A model generated the notes under the pieces. That model ran no database searches. It was not told the origin of the DNA and saw nothing but the letters and a program-made list of their open reading frames with translations. Shown here one piece after another: positions 22,717-33,490 of a stretch of DNA of 64,000 nt (the first letter of the stretch is position 1; each line of letters opens with the position of its first letter). Both the position numbers and the translations under genes were made by a program. Source of the DNA: Stereocaulon alpinum (taxonomy: Eukaryota; Ascomycota; Lecanoromycetes; Lecanorales; Stereocaulaceae); NCBI GenBank assembly GCA_018257865.1, contig JAEUBA010000071.1, positions 62,001 to 126,000 of the forward strand, given 5' to 3'.

Positions 22717-23519
22717 GCCGGGTGTTTTCTGCTTCTCTTGCAATGAAAAGAGCCGTTCGTTGGAGAAGTCGGGGTATGGTTTCAACCAATTGAAATATTT
22801 GTTGCCAACCCAGAATTTCATCTTCGAATAGTGGATGGTGGGGGATGTCGATACGTTGTAAGGCCCATCGTTCGGATGACGTAATGTGGTTGGCCGAACG
22901 ATCTCACATGATCATTAGAATACGTCATGGTATGGGCTTTTTCACGCCAATGCCAAGACCCACCGCCTTAGAATAGATATTAGACATTCCTTCTCTTCAT
23001 CTCTTCTAAACTTGTACATTCTGAATATGTCAACTCCAGTTTATGATTGTAATATTTAGCGGGGGGACGGCGCAAGGGCTGCCGCTTTCGGCAGGTTCGG
23101 ACGCTGCTTTCAACAGCCTTTTTGCCAGATCCCCCGCCGCTCTACCTGCCCGCCGCCTCCGAACGCAAGGATCCCATGCACCCCACCGCCCTAATTCTTT
23201 TTCGTTCCTGCATTCAAAAGGCCTTGCTCAGCTTGGCGCTTCAATTCAGTCACTGTTCCTTCCTCCTGCGTGCGGTCAAACGCTGTTTATTTAAATCACG
23301 GTCCCCCTCTCCCCCTTTAGAACTAGTCCCTCTACGGCGACTCCAGAACTGGCTACTGGGCTCAGCCACCCTCTTTGTCCTGTCCTTCGTGTCCCACTGC
23401 CTCTGGCCTCTTCCTCTCCCATCCACCTCACGCTCCCACCTTCGTCCTTCCTGCCGCCTTGACTTCGACAAGCAACCACCCTAACTCATCGGCCCTATAG
23501 CTCCTCGAAAATATAGCGA
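22717..23519. other. Intergenic; pyrimidine-rich
   Basis: No gene supported. 23130-23480 is C/T-rich on the plus strand and opens several frames by composition only. Confidence 0.35.
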
Positions 23520-25240
23520 AGCTGTAGCACACACCATAGAACACTCCGCGGAATACTACCAGCAAATGGAAGACAACCTGAATATATTGGAACTTACCCA
23601 ACGAGTCTACAAAGCGGGCAGCGAAAACATATTAAGCCTTGTCAAGAAGTTTTGGTACCAGTAAGGACCTTTCCCCTATCCGGCTAATAGACCAGTCAGA
23701 GTCTAATTAACGCCGCCAGATACTGCCAATTCACTAAGAAGAACCCTATGGCAACCCTCGAAAGCATCTCGATTAACGTTCTGTATACCTTCTTCGACTG
23801 GCTTCTGAGGGAGCGTAAGGACAGCCTTGGTGCGGCCAGTTCTTTACAAACATATTAGAACGCCTTGTGCCTCATACGGAAGCAGGAGATAGGTTGTCAC
23901 CAGCTCGATCCACTTATCAAGAGTCAGATACATAGAGTATACCAACCGCCTTAAAGTCTAAGCCTTTCGCTGACTATTATCAGGTGAGACAACGGCTTGC
24001 GATTGCATATAACCTGCGGAAAGATAAGACGAAAAAGCCTGTATTATATACTGAGGATGAGTTCGAGCTCCTAAAGACGCTATACACCTCCACGGAGACG
24101 GCTTTCCCTCACGAGCGGTACCGCGTGCAGCTAGCTCTGATTATACAACTTACTGGGATCACAAGCAACCGGCCTTCTGCTCTGTTAGCGGTCCGTTACT
24201 AATATATCAAGGTGGCCTTATTGGAGGACCCTAACGGTGGAGAGCAGCCCCGAGTGCTGATCGAGATCGTGTTCAATCACACCAAAGGCTACCTCGGAGA
24301 GAAAGATACGTACGTCTTCATATTCCATATCACGTCCGCTACAGCCTCCGGATGTTTCGCGGTCACTAACGAGCGTGGCAGAAACGAGTTCGGAATTCCA
24401 GACGTGCCTAATAAGCCGTGCCTGCTGCTTTGCCCTCACATCACTATGCTCGCTTTACTCTTTGCAGACCAAGCCTTTGCCGCCTCTTCCTTGACTTCAC
24501 CAGAGCAATTGTTCCGCCTTCGGATTACTTCAGGGCAGAAGTAGTTGCTGGTGCCTCTGAAGGAGGAGATAGCGGAAAGACCTCTGTTCCGGCGGTGCAA
24601 AAGCACCGTGAGAAACGTATAAATTTCCGAGGAGGAAGCTCTTGCTGACACCACTCTCCGCCCGCAAATGACCAACCTCGGCAGCATCACCGGCATGGAA
24701 CTTCCCATAGGTCTATACACCTTCTGATGTGGTAATGGGCAAGCTCTCGATAACAGCAGTGAGTAGACATTAATTGTCGTATGGAAGGAACAATCGCTCA
24801 CCCCCGTACAGGTGAGATTACAGACGCACAGCGGAACATCATCCTACAACATCACAACTCCTCCGTTTTCCAGAAGAACTATGCCTCGAGATATATGCCT
24901 GACACACAGGCCGCCTACCGCGGCTTGAAGCCACAGACCGCACTGATGCGAGCAGCCAGTGGGATGAGTCGCACGATCGATCCTCGACGGCTGAGGAGGC
25001 TCAATCTTGCGCAACACGCAGAGGTCGACCGCCACCAGGAGGTGAGACTTCTACGTTGGAGGCTGAAGTCGCTGCTGCAAACCTTCCAAGACCAGAAGCG
25101 TTCTATCGCCAGCGCGAAAGGGACCCCCTTGCATGATCACTATCGACAAGCCCATCGCTACCATAGGACGTTACTCATACAGCAAAACGCCTTATATCCA
25201 GATATTGGCGGTCTCCACCGACTTCGCCCTGCAATGCGAT
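23520..25240 (+). pseudogene. Decayed DUF3435 tyrosine recombinase (Starship-captain family)
   Basis: Pieces of a DUF3435-type protein lie in order with stops and frame changes between them. They are: an N-terminal helical segment around 23566-23660; a conserved block around 24050-24200 with YRVQLALIIQLTGITSNRPSA (the Arg is the expected recombinase catalytic position); VALLEDPNGG with VLIEIVFNHTKGYLG; and CPHITMLALLFADQAF. The C-terminal block runs from 24781 with TQAAYRGLKPQTALMRAASG and MSRTIDPRR. In-frame stops include TAA at 24200 and TAG at about 24542. The family contains the captain recombinases of Starship giant transposons and many degenerate relatives. This copy cannot encode an intact enzyme. 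Its 3' end overlaps the antisense end of the second MADS-like gene. Confidence 0.8.
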
Positions 25241-25257
25241 GACAAATCTCGTAAAAT

Positions 25258-25714
25258 CTATGTGGCCTCCGAAGAATCTCTCTCAGCCGAATCAGACATA
25301 CTATTGGATGAGTCCTTCGCCTTCGATTTGCACGGGGTTTCACGAACGATGTGGTCAAAGTCCTTAGACAGCAGATTGATGGGCAACGGGTAAGATGCTT
25401 TCTAAGCTCGAGTCAGCTTACAATCGATGTGTTGGGTTCATTCGTACGATTTCTGTTATGCTAGGAGGCCACTGTTCGTGATCGGTCGACCGATAAGTAT
25501 AATACCTTCCGTTCTTACGGATAACCAGTGCAAGGTCGGCGTGGCACAATCGTGCCAGCTGATCTGCCTTTTTCACCAGATTTGATTTCCTCCTGGTGAA
25601 TTGTTGCGTCTTTGCTTTTGCTGCGTAAGGCATATTTTGAGGTTGCTTTGCTAAAACGGAGAGAGGATGAAAGGTTTTATACTCCTGATAGCTGTTCATG
25701 TAACCCAACGACAT
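25258..25714 (-). CDS. MADS/SRF-like small protein (copy 2)
   Basis: Exons 25448-25714 and 25258-25401 join through a 46-nt intron (GTACGA donor, GCTGACT branch, TTAG), giving 136 residues. The MADS-like core TRRKSNLVKKADQLARLCHA followed by DLALVIRKNGRYYTYRS is closer to a standard MADS box than copy 1. WPPSITEI ends exon 1, and exon 2 opens with KASYPLPINLLSKDFD, which parallels copy 1's WPPSEQDI then PKDFE order. The C terminus is Ser/Asp/Glu-rich. It is likely a nuclear DNA-binding protein. Its 3' end reaches the relic DUF3435 gene, so the two overlap tail to tail. Confidence 0.7.
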
Positions 25715-25754
25715 TGCCCTTGGCTTATATCATAGATAAGCATAGAGACATCCA

Positions 25755-25850
25755 ATTCTGGCCACCCCTCTAGTTCTGGCTGTCCCTCCATTTGTGGCTG
25801 TCCCTCCAGTTCTGGCAGTCCCTTCAATGCTGGCAGCCCAGGTCACGTTG
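25755..25850. repeat. Imperfect 18-21-bp tandem repeat
   Basis: Five degenerate units of TCCAGTTCTGGCTGTCCC type are strung together. A similar array is at 63290-63430. Confidence 0.7.
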
Positions 25851-26088
25851 GCGGGCGCTTGCGTAAACGAAGCTTGAACAAGGCAGACGCCGTTGTAAAG
25901 AATTTGATATGGCTTGAAATTCCACTAATCAGTCAATATTGTCGAGCTCAATATGTGATCGTCCACGGCGTCTTCACACTTCGGCCCTTCTGTCTTCCGC
26001 TGCGTCCAGGCAATAGGAATCTACACCATTAACAAGTTCAGTTGGCCATAACGATAGCTATAAGATATACGGTGTCAATATGATACTC

Positions 26089-26752
26089 CTACCCATGGTC
26101 AAAGTCCTTTGAAGGCTCGACGAAGATTGCCCGAATAGGACAGGAATAATCCTGCTTACTTGCATCAAGCGAGATATACTGCTTTAAGCCTCCTACGACG
26201 GCGCCGAAATCATCATCGTCCTGTAGCTTACCATAATATACCAGACTTTCCGCTGCTGACCGCATAATCTCACACATCCTCAATATGAGCGTGTGTGAAC
26301 GGTGGATGTGCTGGACCAGAGACTTCAGATAAGGACCAGTGTATCCTGTAGTGTTATAACTGCACGTCAGCAGATTCTCCTTGCGTAAGTGGGCATATGA
26401 CATTTTTTGGGCGATAGCAGGTCCACAGAGTAAAAGGAGCCCTAGGCCAAGCCCGGGAATTATCTCCCCGTCACCAGTAATAAACAACCAATATTGATTA
26501 TCGTCGCCCGTATCGTAGATCCTTCTTGAGCGCTTGCTTCACACGCTCATAACCCTGCGGGGTCCGATCTGCGTAGATGTGTGCGAGGTATTCCTTATGT
26601 GCCTTGTTGCTGTTGCTTTCTCCACTTTGGCGTGTCTGTTTGTGGATCCTTTGTTTGGCCTGAGCTTCGGCAAAGAAGCTGGTGTAGCCGTCTAAGTTTC
26701 GCATCTCCGCGATCGATCGCCGCCACTGGTGAAGGTCGTCTTCCACATCCAA
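26089..26752 (-). pseudogene. Hypothetical protein split by a frame change
   Basis: A first part from ATG 26752 (84 codons, Gln/Lys/Arg-rich helix) changes frame near 26505. It continues as a second part to 26089 containing DDNQYWLFITGDGEIIPGLG and a hydrophobic GLGLGLLLLCGPAIA stretch. The halves read as one protein if one base is added or two removed, and no acceptor/donor pair explains the shift. No family is recognised. Confidence 0.45.
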
Positions 26753-27602
26753 GTGGCGGAGGATGAGATGATGATGTAGCCGACGGGCTTATTCCGAGCT
26801 ACCTTCTAGAGATCCGCCTAGGCGCAGAGTGCAGTATTTGGGCCTCTTCTCTACTTGCCGTCCTCTTCTTAATACCAGCAATGATTTGAAAAGAGCTGTC
26901 AACCCCTGTAAAGCAATTCTTCTTAAGTGCAATTTGTCTAGCCTCAAAATTCTTTTGCACCTTTGTCCGCTAAGGCATCCTCGCCTGACCAGTCTTTAGT
27001 GACCTAAAGCCAGTTCCAGTATGACTAGTCTGGTGCCTAGGTCTAAGTGAGACCAGTCGCTTCTGGGCTTGGTTTAGGTGGCCAGTCATCGCTTTGCTTT
27101 AGGCGAAGTCCCAATCAACCGGACTAGTCATCATCTTCTATAGTGACCTATAGGTGGATGAGTGTTTGCAATCAAACTCACTTCGACGACGTGGATTAGC
27201 GCTTGAACCTTCACTGCGAACACGCTACACAGAAAACATGTGTAAAATCGACACAATAAACGAACACAAAAAAGGGGGAGTATGGTCAAGATTTCTGGGT
27301 GCATCCTAGACCCTGCAGCCCTTGGATGATTTAGATACACACAGACATCCAAGAGCGCTAGTTCTCCCCAGCTAGTACTCCCTTCTTAGACTACGAGGAT
27401 GGAAAATCGAAAGGATAATGATGACTACGAAGATGAGGTCTCCGTTGAGCAATTTCAGTTGTCTAACCAGAAAAACCCCTATCTTTTCTCCACATTTACC
27501 CTGTCCAATACATTTTAATTATTGCAAGATCTTCCCTTTCGACGAGCCCAGTCTGTCCTTCTGCCAAATCCCTTCATGAGCCGCACTCGATGATCGAAAG
27601 GA
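26753..27602. other. Intergenic with short inverted GACCAGTC-type repeats
   Basis: Between about 26985 and 27140 the motif GACCAGTC/GACTAGTC and its complement recur several times, suggesting a decayed small transposon. No gene supported. Confidence 0.4.
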
Positions 27603-29272
27603 TTAGGGTTCAAGTTGGTCTGGACCTCCACAAGGGAAACAGTGTAGTAGGTTGGCAAAGATCCAGGAAGTCCATGAGGGCTGCCTCTTAAGGATGTTGG
27701 TCTTAATTAGAATCCCCGGATTTTCGTATGCCTTGCAAGCAGATATTTGAGACAAGCCTCTCCCTTGGTAATGCCTGATCTCTCGGATGTGAGGAAACAG
27801 AAACGGTAGGCTTGGTGCTTCTTCGTATTTTCCCCGATAAGAGGCGTAGTTCCGATCAGGGTTGATGAGCGGGAAGAGGTCTGGCAAAAGAGATTCATCA
27901 AAGCCGGTTTCTCTTAGAGCTTGGAGTACTGCAAATAAGGAATAGAAGTTGCGTCTGTGGTCTAGTTCCTACGGCCGTTGTCAGCTAAAATGATCGAACA
28001 ACATTTGGGCAGCACTTGCCTTGGCCAGGTCTGCAACAGGAGAGCTCAGGTGTTCTTCAACAATAACGCTCTCTTGAGCCGCCTTACACAGCTTGTTCCA
28101 CCGTCTATTCATATACTGGAGTTGGGGCCCGTTAATGATATTGTCGTCTAGTTCACGATGTAGTGAGGGGAACTCCTTGAAATCAAGGTCCGTAAGCGTA
28201 TCTGCCAGTTCTTGAGGAGACGTTGTAATGACGAGTTGGAAGAAGTCAACGTCCATCTCAAATCGCTCTGACCAATCGATCTCGGCCTCTCCTAGATATA
28301 GATGTTGATAGCGCACATCCAGAACAGCGAGCTCTCTCAGCGCTGTGACAGGATCCTGATGCAGCCGTCCAAAGCAATCCTGAAGTTGGCGGAGAGTAGA
28401 TTCATATTGGGGAGGCTGAGCGTCTGTTATCGGTTGATTCGACTGTACCAGCTGTATGCTCCGGGACACACTCCAACGTGCGGGGCTTTGCTCGGGTAAC
28501 ATCTGCATTTCGTATCAGCCAATCGAACGAATAAGATCGTTATAGTCACACCTACCATTTCAATTTGAGCGTACTTGTCCATCTCGCCTGGGATGCTCTT
28601 CAGACGCTCGCACAGAAGCTCGCAAAAGCCGTTATGCCAGTCAATGAAATCCTCCACAGAATCCACGTAATCTTCGGTATCACGTGCTGCTCTAGCCCAA
28701 TTAGAGAAGGATATTTTCTTAAACTTGGAGTTGCTTGCATCCTCAAGCCTCAAGGCAGCGCGTGACGTGTCCGGCTCATTGAACACTTCATCTGGCGGCC
28801 ATTCCTCCAAGTGATCTGAAGGAGGGAGCGAAGGTAAAAGCAGCTTCAAGATCTCCTCGACTTTTTGATCTTTATCCAAATCGACCACGTTTGCCCCTTC
28901 GCCTGGGCGAAGACGGAGGAGGAAGAAATCCAGGATGGGATCCCATCGCGTTCGTAGAATTGAGCCAGGGTCGATTCGACTTCCATAAGTCTGAAACCGA
29001 CAGACAAGCTGAATAGCATAAAGGTCGCTGTGTCGCAGGATGCCTTCTGCTCCAGCCTCCCACCAATATGCTGTCGACTCGTCCACCAATGATAGGTAAG
29101 GGGGTGGAAAGTCAGATGTTTCCACATAAGGAGGGGGCGGAAATAGCACTGGACTCTGAGATATCGATTGGCGGTGAAGAGTGTTGCAAGACTGCTGCAA
29201 GTTTGGGAAAGAGTCCATAATGTGCCTTATCGAGCCTTCAGTCCAATTAAATGCCAGCATCGGCCAAGTCAT
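27603..29272 (-). CDS. RasGEF (Cdc25-type) domain protein, 521 aa
   Basis: Exons 28556-29272, 28020-28502 and 27603-27968. Intron 1 is 53 nt (GTAGGT). Intron 2 is 51 nt with a GC donor (GCAAGT), an AGCTGAC branch and GTAG acceptor, needed to keep the frame. The C-terminal half follows the RasGEF catalytic domain: TTSPQELADTLTDLDFKEF, NRRWNKL, RNFYSLFAVLQALRETGF, then LINPDRNYASYRGKYEE and LPFLFPHIRE. Such proteins load GTP onto Ras-like GTPases at membranes. The N-terminal 239 residues are Pro/Glu-rich with a likely helical regulatory part. ATG 29272 is used; 29218 is an alternative. No stop interrupts the gene. Confidence 0.8.
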
Positions 29273-29546
29273 GCAAGCAGCCGAGAAGGCAGAAGAATAA
29301 GAGAAAAAGCTAATGCAAGCAGGGTGAATGGCATGAGTTACTGCGAGGCTGCAGACGTAACAAGTTATTGGGGCTCGATCAATACGAGAGAAGATGTCGC
29401 TGCAAAACTGGACCCAACTGCCATCAACTGGCAGTCTTAGAAAGGACTGAAGAGACGGATGGGATCATGAAAAGTAATCAAGCATGAGCATACCATTAGA
29501 GATATTGAAAATGGAAGCAGCCCATTGCCCCTATTCTGGGCAGACT
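29273..29546. other. Upstream region of RasGEF gene
   Basis: No gene or site I can support. Confidence 0.3.
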
Positions 29547-29770
29547 CCCACATTTGGGGAGAAGAACGCTACACATCACATTCGCATCCCTCAAATTTGG
29601 GGGAAGAACGCTGCACATCCCCCAACTTTAGGAGACGAACGCTGCACATCAAACCTCGATTGGGAGAAGAACGCTGCCACTTCCAACCCCTCACTTTCGA
29701 TCCCCCAAATTTGGGGGAAGCACGCCGCACATCAAATTTCGATCCCCAAACTTGGGAGGAGAAAGCTGCG
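29547..29770. repeat. Six degenerate ~40-bp units with CCCAAATTTGGGG core
   Basis: Units of the form CCCAAATTTGGGGG then AAGAACGCTGCACATC repeat about six times. One unit holds the perfect 16-bp palindrome CCCCCAAATTTGGGGG at 29702-29717. A related array lies at 33107-33215. Confidence 0.75.
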
Positions 29771-30038
29771 TAACCATCAAAATCATCGAGCCAGGTTACA
29801 CAGTCGTACTTGACGACGGGACTATGTGCAGATGGCTCTGGCCGCTGACATGACCTGGCAGTCAAGTCTTGTTGGCTAACACTTGTCTTCAGCCTCGTTG
29901 CCTTGCATTCAGACCTCGCTGAAATCGATCTCGTCAATCATGTTACTCACGAGATGGCACATAGCTCGGTACTCTCGATCGAAGGAACCCACCAGCGGTG
30001 CAACTGCTCAGGCATCAGTACATTCGAATACTTGTTAA

Positions 30039-30557
30039 TTGATACTAAACAGCGACAGCGCAGACTTTATCCCATCTTTTAGAGTGAATGAGTTGCGAGT
30101 CGTGGCCAGCGTACCAACAAAGCACCGTGTCGCCGAGGACATGAGGGTCGTCGAGAAACTGACGCCCCACCATGGCTCCCCATTGACATTCGAATCCACC
30201 AACTTCCACCAAGCGACGTCAGCTATGTCGGCGAGCAGTGAGAGATACGAAGACTCTGTGCAAATCTTGGACAATGTCCTCGACACTGGTCTGCTGGAGA
30301 AAGCAGCGGCAAGTCTTCAAGCGGGCTCGCGAACAGCCCCGGATGCAGTAACCACCACGATGGGTTGGACCAGTGCATGCGAAGAATTGCTGGAGTACTT
30401 TAGGAAACAAGTCCATCCAAAGGTGTTTCTGAAGGCGGGTAGTGACAAAGAGCACTGCGCTGATGCTATACCCAGGCCATCACGCAACCGGAGATCGCTA
30501 AATTTGTCAAAACGGCGGCGGAGCCAAAGTCCACTTTCAAAATGGTTGAGCGTGTGA
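30039..30557 (+). CDS. Hypothetical open frame, weak
   Basis: A 172-codon frame with an ATG at 30039 and a basic C terminus (NLSKRRRSQSPLSKW). The opposite strand is also open here, and no splice signals or family pattern support either. Listed only because it is the longest frame in the interval. Confidence 0.25.
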   Translation: MILNSDSADFIPSFRVNELRVVASVPTKHRVAEDMRVVEKLTPHHGSPLTFESTNFHQATSAMSASSERYEDSVQILDNVLDTGLLEKAAASLQAGSRTAPDAVTTTMGWTSACEELLEYFRKQVHPKVFLKAGSDKEHCADAIPRPSRNRRSLNLSKRRRSQSPLSKWLSV

Positions 30558-31152
30558 ATCCAGCCGCTCAGAAACAGCTTTCTCGCCGAATCCGGCCTCC
30601 CACTGATCATCATACGCTCATCCCTCTCGTCATCGAAGGATTACCGCCATGGATAGAAGTGCAGTCTACCAAAGAACGCCGAAAGGTGCCCTGGGCGATG
30701 GGGTCGGTGGTTTATCTGAAAGGGGGCACAGATCTCGTTTGTTCTGAAGAAGGAGGAGGGATCTATATTCTGCTTGGAGGAAAGAATAAGGCTACGAGGT
30801 GATCCAAATTCACTTGCTTCATGCCTTGATCGAGTGTGGTGGGGCTGGGCGGAATTTCGGTCGTCAGAGCATACATCATTTTTGTATATACTTCTGATTG
30901 AATGCTGCTATCTGGTCCTTGAATTCTACTCTATGAACGTTTGGCGTGCCCGTCAAGCAAAACCAAAAGTGCCAAGCTATGGAAAGGCTGTGGTTGAGCC
31001 TCTATACCAACTCGGCCGTGGCTAGTTCCTAACTCAGCTGCAGTCACAAACCGTTGACAGACCTTCCCCCTGGATCCCAGGACCCACCTGGTCAAATCAC
31101 TCAGACCTCGAATCAAAGGGCTTCTCCTAACATTCCACTGGTTGCCAGTAAC
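30558..31152. other. Intergenic, nothing recognised
   Basis: No supported feature. Confidence 0.3.
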
Positions 31153-32893
31153 TCAACGAGCCGTGCCGGAGACGGTGGATGTAAAAGGGTTAGACTCGGG
31201 CCAGTCCAGCTGCGGATTGTAGATAGAGCCCTGTTCGGGCTGCGGGCAGTACGTGGCGTTTGTGAGGAGATCATTGGATTCGGAGCGCTGGGTCAAATCT
31301 GCAGATGAGTTGCAGTACACATTCGATTCCGACCAGTGCGGCTTGGGGCAATATGCGGCGTTTATAGGGAGAATAAAGGATGCGGAGCGTTGGCTCAGAT
31401 CCGTAGATGAGTTGTAATACTCGTTCGATTCCGACCAAGGCGGCTCGGGGCAGTACGTGGTGCTTGTAGGGAGGGTATTGGATTCCGAGCGCTGGGTCAA
31501 ATCTGCAGATGAGTTGTTTGCGGAAGTTTTGTAAAGATTTGATTCCGACCAGTCTGGCCGCGGACAATAGATGAGACTCTGTGAATGATCGTTGACCTCG
31601 GACGCTGGCGGCGGCGTGGAATTGGGAGACGCAGAGGGTGCTGGAGAGAGAGCTGGGTCGGGCGGGAGGATTGAGGTCGGAGTGTTATTATCGGCTTTGG
31701 AACATGATGACGGCGTCAAACCATTTCCATTCATATTGTCTGCGGCTGATTAGCGAGAACCATGCCAATCAAGCGAGACACCTACTTGAGCTCCAGTCAA
31801 AGAACGGCCTGAAAACATCGATTCTCGATGTGTGACCCTCGTTGTGATAGGATATTTCATGCTGAAAGAGGTGACATGGCCTCGACCAACGCTTGTTGCA
31901 CTCTAAACACTCCTTTTGGAGCAGGATGATGGCGGCGATACGGTGCTCCGGGGTCGACGTAGCGTTGAGATGGCGGGCAAGGTGGTCTGGCCTGGATAGC
32001 TTGCCACTGCATCCTCGTATTATACATTTTCTTCCACTGGACGCTTTGAAAGCATTTGTGTAGATGATGTCCCTCCTCTTTTCCAAAATCGAAACGCGCG
32101 CATGTGCAGCTTCCAGCATCTCGAAGAGGGACCGACCGGTCTCGCCTGCGGGAGCAATTGACATGATGGGTGGTGAACCAGGGCCAAGACCGTTGCTAGA
32201 GGAGCGAACCGTATCAAAGCTCTCTAAAGCGTCGACCCGGGCAAGTATGGTTTCCATCATCTTCCAAAGTCGAGGAGGAGCTTCCGGAAAGCTCGCGCGC
32301 TTGGGTAGGACCTGCTTCGGAGGAAGCTTGCTCTCATGTGAAACATACGTGTTGCCAGAGGAGTGAACCATATCAAAGTTCTCTAAAGTGTCGACTCGAG
32401 CGAAGATGGTTTCCATCATCTTCCACAACGCGCGCTTGGATCCGACCTGCTTCGGAGGAAGCTTGCTCTCCTGCGAAGCTTTTACGTTGCCAGAGGAGTG
32501 AACCGAATTCAATTTCTCTAAAGCGTCGACTCCGGCAAAGATGTTTTCCGTCATCTCCCACGACATTTGGGAAGGAGCTTCTGGAAAGCTCGCGCGCTTA
32601 GATCTGGTCTGCTTCGGAGGAAGATTGCTCTTACGCGAAGCATCTGTTTCTTGCTCCTTCCGTGATCCTGAGGAGGCCAGGTCAGTCTTACAGACGAGCT
32701 CGAAGATCAGGTACCTACTTTTGGTTGGACGCGGAGAGCGTGAGCTAGGAGCTCTCCGTTTGTCTGATGGACCCATACTTGGAACGCGTAGATGTAGGGA
32801 AGGTGTACCATAGTCAGCCGTGTTGAATAGGAAGATCCCTTGGTCATAGGGGTTCCCGAGCAATGCCGTTCGGCCGCTAGCCTGCAATGGCAT
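31153..32893 (-). CDS. C2H2 zinc-finger protein with two internal repeat arrays, 564 aa
   Basis: Exons 31786-32893 and 31153-31739 join across a 46-nt GTAGGT...GCAG intron. Residues about 90-230 hold three tandem units of roughly 45-55 residues (core SKLPPKQ...KRA...MMETIFARVDTLE). Two C2H2 fingers follow: CIIRGC...HLARH and CLECNK...HEISYH. Exon 2 adds a Pro/Ser-rich linker and four units of about 38 residues with the core YCPxPxWSESN...SADLTQRSES. The protein is probably nuclear. The two arrays are unrelated to each other and both are similar enough at DNA level to expand or contract. The gene is free of stops. Function beyond nucleic-acid binding is unknown. Confidence 0.75.
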
Positions 32894-33106
32894 AGTCGTC
32901 GCTTACTCAGAATGTGGTGTCAGCCCATGTTCCCATCTGCCTCGCTCGAGCCTCGTAACATATACCACCTGAGTCCCATGGATTTAGGGAGGCGAGAATG
33001 TGCAATTGCAAAGAAAGCGGGCATTAAGCGTGCGAAGAACCGTTAAGATAGGCCGGCTACCCTCCTGGGAGGTCTACACAGACTAAAACCTCTGATGAAA
33101 TTAGGA

Positions 33107-33215
33107 AGCTCTGTTCCCCCAAATTTGGGGGATCGAAGCTCCGTCCCCCATATTTGGGAGATAGAGCTTGGGAGATCGAAGCTTTATCTCCCCCATCTGG
33201 GCTAGGAAAGCTGCT
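33107..33215. repeat. Short array with CCCCCAAATTTGGGGG palindrome
   Basis: The perfect palindrome at 33116-33131 is followed by units of GATCGAAGCT(C/T) and CCCCCATATTTGGGAG type. This is the same core as the 29547-29770 array; the two flank the C2H2 repeat gene. Confidence 0.7.
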
Positions 33216-33490
33216 AACGCATATCTCTGTTCGTGAGTGGCTTGCAGGCCGAGAATTAATGAAAGGTGATGAGTATTCTCCTTTATTCAAATAGCTTTCA
33301 AGAGTTTGTTTTTAGATAAAGCTGCATTGATCCATCTATTGAAGGATTCGCCTTTTTCCTAAGTTCTTCCTGCTCCTGTCCTTCGACTTATCATGTTGAT
33401 GGCCACGTCGCTTCGGTCAAAGCGCGCGGTTTGAACCTCAATCTCGCCTTGGCGCTTGTCTTTCCAGTGAGAGGAATTTGGTTGTCCGAT

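Noticed and set aside
23043..23484. Coding potential in the C/T-rich stretch before the recombinase relic
   Set aside because: Overlapping frames on both strands reflect composition; no conserved blocks.
25755..25850. CRISPR-like spaced repeats
   Set aside because: Units are degenerate and contiguous, without unique spacers, and the DNA is eukaryotic.
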